A stretch of DNA of 64,000 nt, from positions 1-64,000 of the forward strand of contig JAUSFE010000057.1 in NCBI GenBank assembly GCA_030649945.1, given 5' to 3'. The notes under the pieces are model-generated. The model worked only from the letters and a program-made list of their open reading frames with translations, did not search any database and had not been told where the DNA came from. Positions 43,872 through 51,795 of the stretch are shown here, piece after piece (the first letter of the stretch is position 1; each line of letters begins with the position of its first letter). The translations under genes and the position numbers were made by a program. This DNA is from Dehalococcoidia bacterium. GTDB taxonomy: Bacteria > Chloroflexota > Dehalococcoidia > SM23-28-2 > RBG-16-64-32.

Positions 43872-44102
43872 TTGGACTGGCGAGAGCGAATCGAGCCGAA
43901 CCCGGAGGTGCTGGCCGGCAAGCCGGTGGTCAAGGGCACGCGGCTGTCTGTTGAGTTCATCGTCGATCTGCTGGCGCAGCGCTGGTCTGAAGAGACGATA
44001 ATCAAGAATTATCCCACTCTCAGCGCCGCTGACATCAAGGCGTGCCTTCAGTACGCGAGCGCAGCCCTTCGGGACGAGAAGGTCTACCCCCTGAAGGCCT
44101 AA
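43872..44102 (+). CDS. DUF433 protein, second copy
   Basis: A 76-residue DUF433 protein with a TTG start: RIEPNPEVLAGKPVVKGTRL, SVEFIVDLLAQRWSEETI and YPTLSAADIKACLQYAS. It lacks an adjacent DUF5615 partner, so it is an orphan antitoxin or the survivor of a decayed pair. Confidence 0.85.
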   Translation: MDWRERIEPNPEVLAGKPVVKGTRLSVEFIVDLLAQRWSEETIIKNYPTLSAADIKACLQYASAALRDEKVYPLKA

Positions 44103-44430
44103 CGGTCCACATGGCGCGGGGCGCCATCGCAGCATCGGGGGCAATGAGGTCGGAGCACCCTGGAGGCATAAGCCGGCCTGGTCGTGACGGAGGCCTATTT
44201 CCAGCAGGGTATGAAGGCGACCCGCGTGCGGCCAGGGGCCTATGTTCGTGCGACTGGTGGCGCTGAGGGCGCGGCACCCCCCGCCCTACCCCCCGTCCCC
44301 GAGCGGCGCCCCTACGGCGTGGGTAGCAACTCGCTAACACCGCCTAAAATCCCCATTCTTGCCAAACAAACTCCTGCCCGCCACGCGCCCCTGTCGGCCC
44401 GCCGGGGCGCCGGTCTATAATGGCCTCACC
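44103..44430. other. Gap before dnaX with a -10 box and no supported gene
   Basis: A frame around 44178-44260 reads EAYFQQGMKATRVRPGAYV but has no start, stop context or family match, so I treat it as possible gene debris. TATAAT at 44416-44421 lies only 9 bases before the dnaX GTG; transcription would then start at or next to the start codon, implying a leaderless mRNA. Confidence 0.5.
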
Positions 44431-46191
44431 GTGAGCGAGATTCCTTCCGCCGAGTCCCCTGCCAGCGGCTCAGAACAGGCGCCCCCCACGGGCTCCGGGC
44501 AGGTCCTCTATCGCCGGTACCGCCCGCAGTCCTTCGCGGAGGTCGCCGGCCAGGAGCCCATCACCCGCACGCTGCGCAACTCCGTCGCCTCCGGGCGGCT
44601 GGCCCACGCCTACCTCTTCTGCGGCCCGCGCGGCACCGGCAAGACCAGCCTGGGGCGCCTGCTGGCGAAGGCCGCCAACTGCGACGGCCCCGTGGAGGGC
44701 GAGCCCTGCAACCAGTGCCAGTCCTGCCTCGCCTTCCTCGCGGGGCGCGCCATCGACTTCGTGGAGCAGGACGCCGCCAGCCACAACAGCGTGGACGACA
44801 TCCGCCAGCTGCGCGAGAACGTCATCCTCACCCCCATGGCCGGGCGGCGCAAGGTGTACCTCCTGGACGAGGTGCACATGCTGAGCAGCGCCGCCGAGAA
44901 CGCGCTGCTGAAGACGCTCGAGGAGCCGCCGCCGCACATCATCTTCGTGCTCGCCACGACGGACCCGCACAAGGTCGCGGGCACCATCATCTCCCGCTGC
45001 CAGCGCTTTGACCTCCGCCGCATCCCCGCTGCCGCCGCCGTGGCCGTGCTGGCCGCCATCTGCGAGCGGGAAGGCTTCTCGCTGGAGCGCGCGGCGCTGG
45101 AGGAGATCGCGCGCGGCGCCACGGGCAGCCTGCGCGACGCAATCAACGGCCTGGAGCAGGCGGTGACGTATTACGGCCGGTCGCCCACGCTGCAGCAGGT
45201 GCAGGAAGCTCTCGGCCTCAGCGTAGACGCCCGCAGCGGCCAGCTCGCCCGCCTGGCGCTGGCCGGCGACCTCGCCGGCGGCCTCAGGCTCATCGCCACC
45301 GTCCGCGACGAAGGCGTCGAGATGCGGGACTTCTGCCGCCAGACCGTGCGCTACCTGCGCGGCCTACTCCTCGCGAAGGCCGGCGTCACCGACTCCCTTG
45401 ACCTGCCCGCGGACATGGCGGCCGAGGTGAAGGCGGAGGCGGGCCGTCTGGATCGCGGCGGCATCATCCGCGCCATCCGCACCTTCGGCGCCGCCGACTT
45501 CCGGGACGACCCGTCCGCCTCGGGCGGATCGCTGCCGCTGGAGCTCGCCCTCGTGGAGGTGGCCGCAGGCGTGGCCGGCGCTGAGCCTGCGCCCGCCGCA
45601 GAGCCGGGCCCGCCCATACGGGTCCCCGTCCAGGGACGCCCGCCCGCCGGGGCGGAGCCGCAGTTCAGCATCCCGGCGGCCGTCACGGACGACGTGGCCA
45701 GCACGGCCACCAGCACCGTGCTCCAACCGCCCGCGGAGGCCGGGCCGACGCCCGCCCGGCGGGGCGAGGCCGCACCGCCGCCGCCCCCGCCGCCTCCCGT
45801 ACCAACGCCGGCGCCCGCCACCATCGCTCCGGAGCAGGACCTGCTAGAGCGCGTGCGCCGCGCGGCCAAGGAGAAGGAGGCGGACAGGCAGCTCGCCGGC
45901 CTCCTCAACGGCTCCTGCGAGGTCAAGTCCGCTGAGGGAGACACGGTGGTGCTCGGCTTCTACCACACTTTTCATCTGGAGCGCATCGAGAACGGCCCCT
46001 ACGCGCTCCGGCTGGAGCAACTGTTCGCCGGCGCCCTCGGCAGGCCCGTGAAGCTCGTTTGCGAGCACTCGCCCCGCACCGGGCCGCCGGCCGCCCCCGC
46101 CAGGGGCGGGCACCTGGTGCAGGCGGCCCGCGAGCTGGGCGCAACGCCCGTGGGGCAGTCTTTGGAGACGGAAGGAGGCCAGGATGGCTAA
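44431..46191 (+). CDS. dnaX: DNA polymerase III subunit gamma/tau
   Basis: A 586-residue clamp-loader ATPase. The GTG at 44431 is preferred; a TATAAT lies 9 bases upstream. Walker A is GPRGTGKTSLGR, zinc ligands are in CDGPVEGEPCNQCQSC, Walker B is LLDEVHMLS and sensor 1 is ATTDPHK. The domain-III collar is followed by a Pro-rich linker (PPPPPPPVPTPAPA, about 450-465) and a tau-like C-terminal domain. ybaB overlaps its end by 8 bases, the conserved dnaX-ybaB-recR arrangement. Confidence 0.95.
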   Translation: MSEIPSAESPASGSEQAPPTGSGQVLYRRYRPQSFAEVAGQEPITRTLRNSVASGRLAHAYLFCGPRGTGKTSLGRLLAKAANCDGPVEGEPCNQCQSCLAFLAGRAIDFVEQDAASHNSVDDIRQLRENVILTPMAGRRKVYLLDEVHMLSSAAENALLKTLEEPPPHIIFVLATTDPHKVAGTIISRCQRFDLRRIPAAAAVAVLAAICEREGFSLERAALEEIARGATGSLRDAINGLEQAVTYYGRSPTLQQVQEALGLSVDARSGQLARLALAGDLAGGLRLIATVRDEGVEMRDFCRQTVRYLRGLLLAKAGVTDSLDLPADMAAEVKAEAGRLDRGGIIRAIRTFGAADFRDDPSASGGSLPLELALVEVAAGVAGAEPAPAAEPGPPIRVPVQGRPPAGAEPQFSIPAAVTDDVASTATSTVLQPPAEAGPTPARRGEAAPPPPPPPPVPTPAPATIAPEQDLLERVRRAAKEKEADRQLAGLLNGSCEVKSAEGDTVVLGFYHTFHLERIENGPYALRLEQLFAGALGRPVKLVCEHSPRTGPPAAPARGGHLVQAARELGATPVGQSLETEGGQDG

Positions 46192-46513
46192 CCGCGGCGG
46201 CATGAACCAGGGCGAGCTGATGAAGCAGATCCAGGCCATGCAGGCGAAGCTCGCGCAGGCGCAACAGAAGCTGGAGGAGACGGTGATCGAGGCGTCCGCA
46301 GGCGGCGGCGCCGTGGCCGTGACCATGAACGCCCGCCCGGAGCTGAAGTCCATCACCGTCCAGGCCGAGGTCGTGGACCCGGACGACGTCGAGATGCTGC
46401 AAGACCTGATCATGGCGGCGATGAACGAGGCGCTGGAGAAGGTGCGCGCCGGGCAGATGCAGCAGCTGGCGGGCCTGGCCGGCGGCCTCAACATCCCCGG
46501 GCTGACGGGTTAG
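46184..46513 (+). CDS. ybaB: YbaB/EbfC nucleoid-associated protein
   Basis: A 109-residue DNA-binding protein. Family features: MKQIQAMQAKLAQAQQKLEE helix, then VEASAGGGAV-like IEASAGGGAVAVTMNA and a C-terminal Gly/Leu tail. GGAGG 6-8 bases upstream. It lies between dnaX and recR as usual. Confidence 0.94.
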   Translation: MANRGGMNQGELMKQIQAMQAKLAQAQQKLEETVIEASAGGGAVAVTMNARPELKSITVQAEVVDPDDVEMLQDLIMAAMNEALEKVRAGQMQQLAGLAGGLNIPGLTG

Positions 46514-46781
46514 CGCTTGCCGACGGCTGATGGCTGACCGCTGCCCTGTAGGTGCCGCACCGTGGTTCGGTTCCCACCCGGCCCACCCTCGAAATGTTTG
46601 AGAATGGGGGGTCACCCCCCAAGCCCCCCGTCAGGGGGCCGGCTGCCCCCTGTACCCCCGCTGTGGCTGGAACAATCGTGCGCGCCGCCATTTTCATCCT
46701 GCGGGGTGCCCGCCCCCGTGGGCATCGATGTCTGACCGCTGACGGGCCGACCGCTTACAATTGTCCCAAGGTAACATCCGC
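46514..46781. other. ybaB-recR gap with G/C hairpins, heptamers and a -10 box
   Basis: Heptamers ending GCTG (ACGGCTG, ATGGCTG, ACCGCTG) occur at 46520-46542. GGGGGGT/ACCCCCC and GCCCCCC/GGGGGGC-type hairpins lie at 46605-46655 and may terminate transcription. TACAAT at 46756-46761 is a plausible recR -10 box. Confidence 0.5.
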
Positions 46782-47399
46782 TTGAACGAACCATCTCCGG
46801 CCACGGCCGCGCCCCTCGCCCGCCTCATCCAGGAGTTCTACAAGCTTCCCGGCATCGGCCCCAAGAGCGCCCAGCGCCTGGCCTACTACCTCCTGCGCAT
46901 GCCGGCCGCCGAGGCGCAGGCCCTCGCCTCCGCCATTCTGGAGGTGAAGGAGAAGATCACCCTTTGCACCGTCTGCCAGAACGTCACCGAGATCGACCCC
47001 TGCCGCATCTGCTCCGGCCAGCAGCGTGACCGCACGATCATCTGCGTGGTGGAGGAGCCGCTGGATATCCTGGCGCTGGAGCGCACCCAGTCCTATCGAG
47101 GGCTGTACCACGTCCTGCACGGCGCCATCTCGCCCATGGACGGCATCGGCCCGGAGGACCTGAAGATCGCCGACCTGCTGGCCCGCCTGCGCTCCGGCGA
47201 GGTCACGGAGGTGATCCTGGCCACGAACCCCAACCTGGAGGGAGAGGCCACAGCCATGTACCTGAGCCGCCTGCTGGGCCCGCTGGGCCTCAGTGTCACC
47301 AGCCTGGCCCGCGGCCTGCCCGCCGGCGGCGACCTGGAGTACGCCGACGACGTCACGCTGACGCGGGCGCTGGAGGGCCGCCTGGAGATCCGTGGCTAG
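46782..47399 (+). CDS. recR: Recombination mediator RecR
   Basis: A 205-residue RecFOR pathway protein. Helix-hairpin-helix [17 protein letters not shown] (about 22-38), zinc finger [16 protein letters not shown] (about 62-77), Toprim domain [12 protein letters not shown] and the Walker-like C-terminus. I choose TTG at 46782 since the earlier TTG (46761) lies inside the -10 box and AAGGT is well placed. Upstream of recO, its functional partner. Confidence 0.93.
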   Translation: MNEPSPATAAPLARLIQEFYKLPGIGPKSAQRLAYYLLRMPAAEAQALASAILEVKEKITLCTVCQNVTEIDPCRICSGQQRDRTIICVVEEPLDILALERTQSYRGLYHVLHGAISPMDGIGPEDLKIADLLARLRSGEVTEVILATNPNLEGEATAMYLSRLLGPLGLSVTSLARGLPAGGDLEYADDVTLTRALEGRLEIRG

Positions 47400-47435
47400 T
47401 GCGGTTCCCACGCGCCCAGCCGGGATGTTATCTGG

Positions 47436-47610
47436 GGGGTTCGGGCGCGCCATTGTCCCTCGCTCGCAGGTCTGCCCCACCCCAGATCCTTCGCGAAGCT
47501 ACGCCCAACCACGTGGCAGATGTCGTCGCGCTCAGGACGACAGACGGGATGGCGCCGCGACTCAACGTAGCACGGGACACGGTCAAGGTACTTTGGAGAC
47601 GGTACACTAG
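47436..47610 (-). repeat. GTCATYCTGAGCG-family composite element, copy D
   Basis: Read on the minus strand it carries CTGAGCG, TTCGCGAAGGATCTGGGG and GGGGCAGACC. On its right it continues into GTCAAGGTACTTTGGAGACG, a segment that reappears at 50548 next to copy F but in a different order. The last bases abut the recO ATG. Confidence 0.75.
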
Positions 47611-48426
47611 ATGCCGAACCCTCGCCTCTACAAGACCGAAGCGATCATCGTCCGTCAACGCAAGCTGGGCGAGGCGGACCGCATCCTCACCCTCTACACA
47701 CCGGCCCTCGGCAAGCTGGACGCCAAGGCGAAGGGCGTGCGCAAGACCACGAGCCGCATGTCCGGCCACCTGCAGCCGCTCACCCGCTGCCTGCTCCAGA
47801 TGGCCCGGGGCCACGCCAGCGACGTCATCACCGGCTGCGAGACGCTGGAGAGCTTCCAGCCCCTGCGCGAGGACCTGGACCGCCTGAGCCGAGCACTTTA
47901 CGCCGCCGAGCTGGTGGACCGCATGACCGCGGAGCGCGTCCACAGCTTTCCGACCTACCGCCTACTGCTGGACACGCTGCGGCGCCTCCAGCAGTCGGCG
48001 AACCCGGACCTGGTGCTGCGCTTCCTGGAGATGCGGCTGATGGACCAGGCCGGCTTCGGTCCCCGGCTCGATGCCTGCGTGGGCTGCTCCCGGCCGCTAG
48101 AGCCGGAGCAGCACTTCTTCGCGCCCCAGGCCGGCGGCGCCGTCTGCCGCGCCTGCGTGCCCGGGCTGGCCGGGCCGCGGGTGCTCACTCTCAACGGCCT
48201 CAAGGTCTTGCGCCTGCTCCAGCGCGGGTCGTATAACGATGTAGCCCGCGTCAACGTGCCGCCCGATCTGGCGCAGGAGGTGGAGCATCACCTCCGCAGC
48301 TATATCGTCTGCGTGCTGGAGCGCGACGTGAACGCCGCCGCCTTCATCGAACGGCTGCGCCGCGAGGAAAGGAACACGGAACCTGGAACTGGGAACAAGG
48401 AAGGGCAGGGGGCCCCGTGTTCCTAG
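47611..48426 (+). CDS. recO: DNA repair protein RecO
   Basis: A 271-residue RecO protein: N-terminal OB fold (YKTEAIIVRQRKLGEADRIL), helical body, and zinc-ribbon CVGCSRPLEPEQHFFAPQAGG ... CRAC (about 149-175). It loads RecA onto SSB-coated DNA with RecR, encoded upstream. The last 18 residues (RNTEPGTGNKEGQGAPCS) are translated from a heptamer array and not family sequence, so an ancestral stop codon was probably lost or displaced. Confidence 0.93.
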   Translation: MPNPRLYKTEAIIVRQRKLGEADRILTLYTPALGKLDAKAKGVRKTTSRMSGHLQPLTRCLLQMARGHASDVITGCETLESFQPLREDLDRLSRALYAAELVDRMTAERVHSFPTYRLLLDTLRRLQQSANPDLVLRFLEMRLMDQAGFGPRLDACVGCSRPLEPEQHFFAPQAGGAVCRACVPGLAGPRVLTLNGLKVLRLLQRGSYNDVARVNVPPDLAQEVEHHLRSYIVCVLERDVNAAAFIERLRREERNTEPGTGNKEGQGAPCS

Positions 48427-48437
48427 TTCCCAGTTCC
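48372..48437. repeat. Inverted heptamer arrays (GAACCTG / CAGTTCC) at the recO 3' end
   Basis: GAACACG, GAACCTG, GAACTGG, GAACAAG (48372-48399) and GTGTTCC, TAGTTCC, CAGTTCC (48417-48437). The first arm lies inside the recO coding sequence, the second after its stop. Confidence 0.85.
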
Positions 48438-48444
48438 TAACGTC

Positions 48445-48729
48445 ATGCCCATCTACGAGTACTACTGCGAGAGCTGCGACAGCGTGTTCGAGGCCCTGCG
48501 CCCTATCCGCGACTCCGGCGAGCCGTCGCCCTGCCCAAAGTGCCAGCGCCAGGCGGACCGCATCCTGCCCACCACCTTTGCGTCCATGTCCCTGAAGGGC
48601 GGGTGGAAGCAGCGCGTGCCGTTCCACCACGCCCCCGTCCGCGCGGACGAGAAGAAGCCGGCCATCGCCCGCCTGAAACCGAAGACGCCGAAGAGCCGTA
48701 AGCAGAAGACGAGAGGCCAAGAGGACTGA
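48445..48729 (+). CDS. FmdB-family zinc-ribbon protein, copy 1
   Basis: A 94-residue protein with an N-terminal FmdB/CxxC_CxxC_SSSS domain: MPIYEYYCESCDSVFEAL and CPKCQRQADRIL, then a Lys-rich basic tail. FmdB-type proteins are putative regulators or assembly factors; function is uncertain. Followed after 5 bp by a paralogue. Confidence 0.88.
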   Translation: MPIYEYYCESCDSVFEALRPIRDSGEPSPCPKCQRQADRILPTTFASMSLKGGWKQRVPFHHAPVRADEKKPAIARLKPKTPKSRKQKTRGQED

Positions 48730-48734
48730 GCCGG

Positions 48735-49169
48735 ATGCCGCTATACGAGTACTACTGCCAGCACTGCAACGGGATCTTCGAGACGATCCGCCCGATGCGA
48801 GAGGCCTCGCTGCCGGTGCCCTGCGTCCAGTGCAACCGCGACGCGCCGCGTATCATGTCCAGCTTCAACGCCTTCACCTTCCGCGATGGCTACCCGCGCC
48901 GCATTCCGGACAAGGGGACGTACTGGCACATGGGCCGGGAGGTCAAGCAGCGGGCCACGCGCATGGTGGGCTGGGAGCACCCGGAGCTGGCGGCCCCGAA
49001 GCCCAGGCCGAGGGCTCTAAAGGGCGACGTCGAGGTGCAGCGCGAGAAGAGACTGACCGAGCGCACCGGCGCCGCCTACCGCGACCGCTGGGGCATCGAC
49101 GAGCACGGCTTCCGCACGGTCAAGGCCAAGAAGCGCAAGCCGCAGCGCAAGACCATCGCGCCGGGGTAG
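48735..49169 (+). CDS. FmdB-family zinc-ribbon protein, copy 2
   Basis: A 144-residue paralogue: MPLYEYYCQHCNGIFETIRP and CVQCNRDAPRIM, then a longer C-terminal region (GTYWHMGREVKQRATRMVGW) absent from copy 1. Tandem duplication with a domain addition; probably co-transcribed with recO and copy 1. Confidence 0.87.
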   Translation: MPLYEYYCQHCNGIFETIRPMREASLPVPCVQCNRDAPRIMSSFNAFTFRDGYPRRIPDKGTYWHMGREVKQRATRMVGWEHPELAAPKPRPRALKGDVEVQREKRLTERTGAAYRDRWGIDEHGFRTVKAKKRKPQRKTIAPG

Positions 49170-49485
49170 CGGTGGTGTTCACAAGAACAGCCTGACCGCG
49201 GCGCACCTTTGAAGTGAGAGACGGCTTGCCTACCGGCAGGCAGGTACACGAGGGGTTCGGGCGCGCCATCGTCCCTCGCTCGCAGGTCTGCCCCGCCCCA
49301 GATCCTTCGCGAAGCTGCGCAGAGCCACGTGGCAGATGTCGTCGCGCTCAGGAGGACAGACGGGATGGCGCCGCGCTCAACGCCATCCAGATCGCGGAAG
49401 AGCTGATCGCGCGCGGCCTGATCTAGTGGAGGGCTAGCGCCCGGCCGCCTGTCACCGTGAGCGCCCGGCGGCAAATCCGCGGCCG
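49170..49485 (-). repeat. 316-bp gap holding composite repeat, copy E
   Basis: From 49187 (CAAGAACAGCCTGACC) to about 49390 it matches copy F (50519-50715) in part: GAGACGG, TACACGAGGGGTTCGGGCGC, then the minus-strand GTCATYCTGAGCG element with TTCGCGAAG. It carries an extra CTTGCCTACCGGCAGGCAGG palindrome not in F. No gene supported. Confidence 0.7.
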
Positions 49486-50052
49486 CTACGCCACGGCCTG
49501 TCGTATGGCCGGCGCCCCCGCCCCCAACCACTCGCGGCGCATCTCCATCACGATGAACGTGTGCCCATCGCGCCAGGATGTCCCGCACGCCTGGAAGCCC
49601 GCCTTGCGAAACGCCTTCTGCGCCCTCGCGTTCCAGTCCAGCGTGTGCAGGTACAGCCGGTTCACATCCAGCGCCCTGAACAGCGCGCTCACTACCGCCT
49701 GCATCGCGTCCGAGCCGTAGCCGCGCGACCAGCAATCGGGCTCGCCGATGCTGATCCCCACCTCCGCCTCGCCGCGCACGCCGTCCAGGTTGTAGTACAT
49801 CACGTTCCCAATGTGCCGGCCGTCCTTGTCCTCAATGGCAAACGAACGCGCCGGCGCGTCCGTGAAGCGGTAGTCGAACGACCAGTTGCGCTGGTAATCG
49901 TCGAAGGGGGCCTGCACCGGGCGCGAGGCGTCGAAGCGGGCCAAGTCCGGGTCGGACCGCCAGCCAAACTCATCGGCGGCGTCCTGCAGGCGCTTGCGGC
50001 GGACCACCGTCCGGCGCCCCCGCGCGATGACATCGTCTGCGGGGACGATCAC
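49486..50052 (-). CDS. GNAT-family N-acetyltransferase
   Basis: A 188-residue RimJ/RimL-type acetyltransferase. Acetyl-CoA binding motif A: WSRGYGSDAMQAVVSALF (about 117-134), then NRLYLHTLDWNARAQKAFRK and AGFQACG. GTG at 50052 overlaps the Nudix stop (GTGA), so the two are coupled. Substrate unknown; RimJ/L relatives acetylate N-termini or small amines. Confidence 0.88.
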   Translation of the reverse strand: MIVPADDVIARGRRTVVRRKRLQDAADEFGWRSDPDLARFDASRPVQAPFDDYQRNWSFDYRFTDAPARSFAIEDKDGRHIGNVMYYNLDGVRGEAEVGISIGEPDCWSRGYGSDAMQAVVSALFRALDVNRLYLHTLDWNARAQKAFRKAGFQACGTSWRDGHTFIVMEMRREWLGAGAPAIRQAVA

Positions 50053-50489
50053 CCGCCCTCCCCCAGCATCTCTCGCGCCTTCCGCACCATCTCCAACTCG
50101 TTCTTGAACGTCAGCTTCTTCAGGGCCGCCTCTACCGGCAGCCATTCCACCCTATCATACTCGACGTCGTGCTCGGCGGTGTCGCCGCCCGTCGCCTCCA
50201 TCAGGTAGTAGTGCACCCACTTGTGATAGCGCACCCTCTCCCGTGCGAACCAGTATTCGATCACCCCAATCTTGCCCATCACCCGCACCCGCAGCCCCGT
50301 CTCCTCCGTCACCTCGCGCACGGCGGTCTGCTCCAGCGATTCCCCCTTGTCCGGCGTGCCCTTGGGCAGCCCCCAGACCCCGTCCGCGTCGCGCCCGCAG
50401 ACCACCACCTCCAGCCCCTTGTCCGCGCGGCGATAGACAACGCCGCCGGCGGAGACGGCCGTTTCCACTGAGCGTTCGCGGATCGTCAA
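50049..50489 (-). CDS. Nudix hydrolase
   Basis: A 146-residue MutT-type pyrophosphohydrolase. Nudix box GTPDKGESLEQTAVREVTEETG (residues about 44-65; core GESLEQTAVREVTEETG) is intact. VWGLPKG precedes it. Close to diadenosine polyphosphate/NTP pyrophosphatases. Upstream of the GNAT gene with a 4-base overlap. Confidence 0.92.
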   Translation of the reverse strand: MTIRERSVETAVSAGGVVYRRADKGLEVVVCGRDADGVWGLPKGTPDKGESLEQTAVREVTEETGLRVRVMGKIGVIEYWFARERVRYHKWVHYYLMEATGGDTAEHDVEYDRVEWLPVEAALKKLTFKNELEMVRKAREMLGEGG

Positions 50490-50867
50490 CTCTGCAACTA
50501 CCTGCTAGCTGGGGGCCTCAAGAACAGCTTCACCACGGGGATACAGTCAAGGTAATTTGGAGACGGTACACCAGGGGTTTGGGCGCGCCATCGTCCCTCG
50601 CTCGCAGGTCTGCCCCACCCCAGATCCTTCGCGAAGCTGCGCCGAGCCACGTTGCAGATGTCATCGCGCTCAGGATGACGGACGGGATGGCGCCGGGGTT
50701 GGGCGCGCCATGGTAGGGTGCAGCACATGCCGGTCCCCGCCGTCTGAGCCGCATCGTCTTGACCTGATGGAGTCATGATATCCGGCCGCTGCCGCGTGAG
50801 CGGTGTCGTGTTGACCTGATGAGGCCGGGATGTCCGGCCGCTGCCATGTGTGCTGCGCCCCTACACA
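50490..50867 (-). repeat. 378-bp gap with composite repeat copy F and a 52-bp tandem repeat
   Basis: Copy F spans about 50519-50712, starting CAAGAACAGCTTCACC and including GTCAAGGTAATTTGGAGACG, GGTTTGGGCGCGCC and the minus-strand TTCGCGAAG/CTGAGCG core. At 50759 and 50811 a 52-bp unit begins TTGACCTGATG and contains TCCGGCCGCTGCC, repeated twice. No gene supported. Confidence 0.7.
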
Positions 50868-51794
50868 TCACTGGATGCGATGTCGCAAGGCCAGGGGGTC
50901 TTCCTCGAAGTCGATGCCGGCCAGCGCCGCCAGCGCCGCCGCCCGTGTCGCGGGAGAATGGTCGTCCGCCAGCTCCAGCAGCGCGTTCTTGGCCTCTCTG
51001 CCGCCAATCTCCCCCAGCGCTGAGATGGCCGCGCCCCTGATCTCCTCGTCCGGCTCGGAGAGCAGCCGCACCAGCGGCTGCACCGCCCTCTCGTCGCTCA
51101 GCCAGCCGCAGGCCACAGCGGCCTCGTAGCGGATTTCGTTCTCCTCGTTCATCAGCTCGCGGGTCAGAAGGGGCAGCCAGCGCGCCTCGCAGCTGCGGCC
51201 CATGGCGTGCACGGCGCTCGCCTTCAGCCGCCGCACCCCGCTCTCATACGCCTCGCGGATTGCCTGGCGCACCCAGGGGCTATCGTACGGGCCTATCGCC
51301 TCCAGGGCGCGGGCGCGCACCTCCGCCACCTCCGCCGCATCCGCCAGCGCCCGCCGCAGGCCGGCCTCCACGCGCTGGAAGTGGGGCTCGCTCAGCCGCC
51401 CGTGCTCGGAGAGCAGGACGTAGCGCCCCAGGTTCAGAGCGGCCTCCGCGCGCACCGCGGCGTCTGCGTCGCCCCGCAGGAGCCGCAGCAGCGCCTCGAT
51501 CAGGTCGAGTTTCTCGTACTCCCAGAGCCCGCGCACGGACTGGAGCCGCACGGCGGCGTCTTCGTCCTCCAGCGTCCGGAAGAACACCGCGTCGAAGCTC
51601 AGGTCCACGTTGTCCTCAGAGATGTCCACCATCTCCTGCACAACCCGCCGCCGGCGGCGCGCGTCGATCCCCGGCCACGCCCGCGCAAACGTCTCCGCCT
51701 GCTCCGAGCTGAGGTCCGAGAGCCGGGCCAGGGACGAGACCTTTAGCCGTGTGGCGCCGTCCTTCAGTTCCTCCAGATATTCCGTAAATTCCAT
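50868..51794 (-). CDS. HEAT-repeat protein
   Basis: A 308-residue alpha-solenoid with at least six HEAT/PBS-lyase-type repeats between about 70 and 300, e.g. DEDAAVRLQSVRGLWEY, DADAAVRAEAALNLGRY, NEIRYEAAVACGWLSDE, DEEIRGAAISALGEIGG, HSPATRAAALAALAG. Likely a protein-interaction scaffold. Two bases separate it from the tldE-like gene in the same orientation. Confidence 0.9.
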   Translation of the reverse strand: MEFTEYLEELKDGATRLKVSSLARLSDLSSEQAETFARAWPGIDARRRRRVVQEMVDISEDNVDLSFDAVFFRTLEDEDAAVRLQSVRGLWEYEKLDLIEALLRLLRGDADAAVRAEAALNLGRYVLLSEHGRLSEPHFQRVEAGLRRALADAAEVAEVRARALEAIGPYDSPWVRQAIREAYESGVRRLKASAVHAMGRSCEARWLPLLTRELMNEENEIRYEAAVACGWLSDERAVQPLVRLLSEPDEEIRGAAISALGEIGGREAKNALLELADDHSPATRAAALAALAGIDFEEDPLALRHRIQ

Positions 51795-51795
51795 C

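Noticed and set aside
44178-44260. Frame reading EAYFQQGMKATRVRPGAYV as a gene
   Set aside because: No start, ribosome-binding site or family match; kept only as possible debris.
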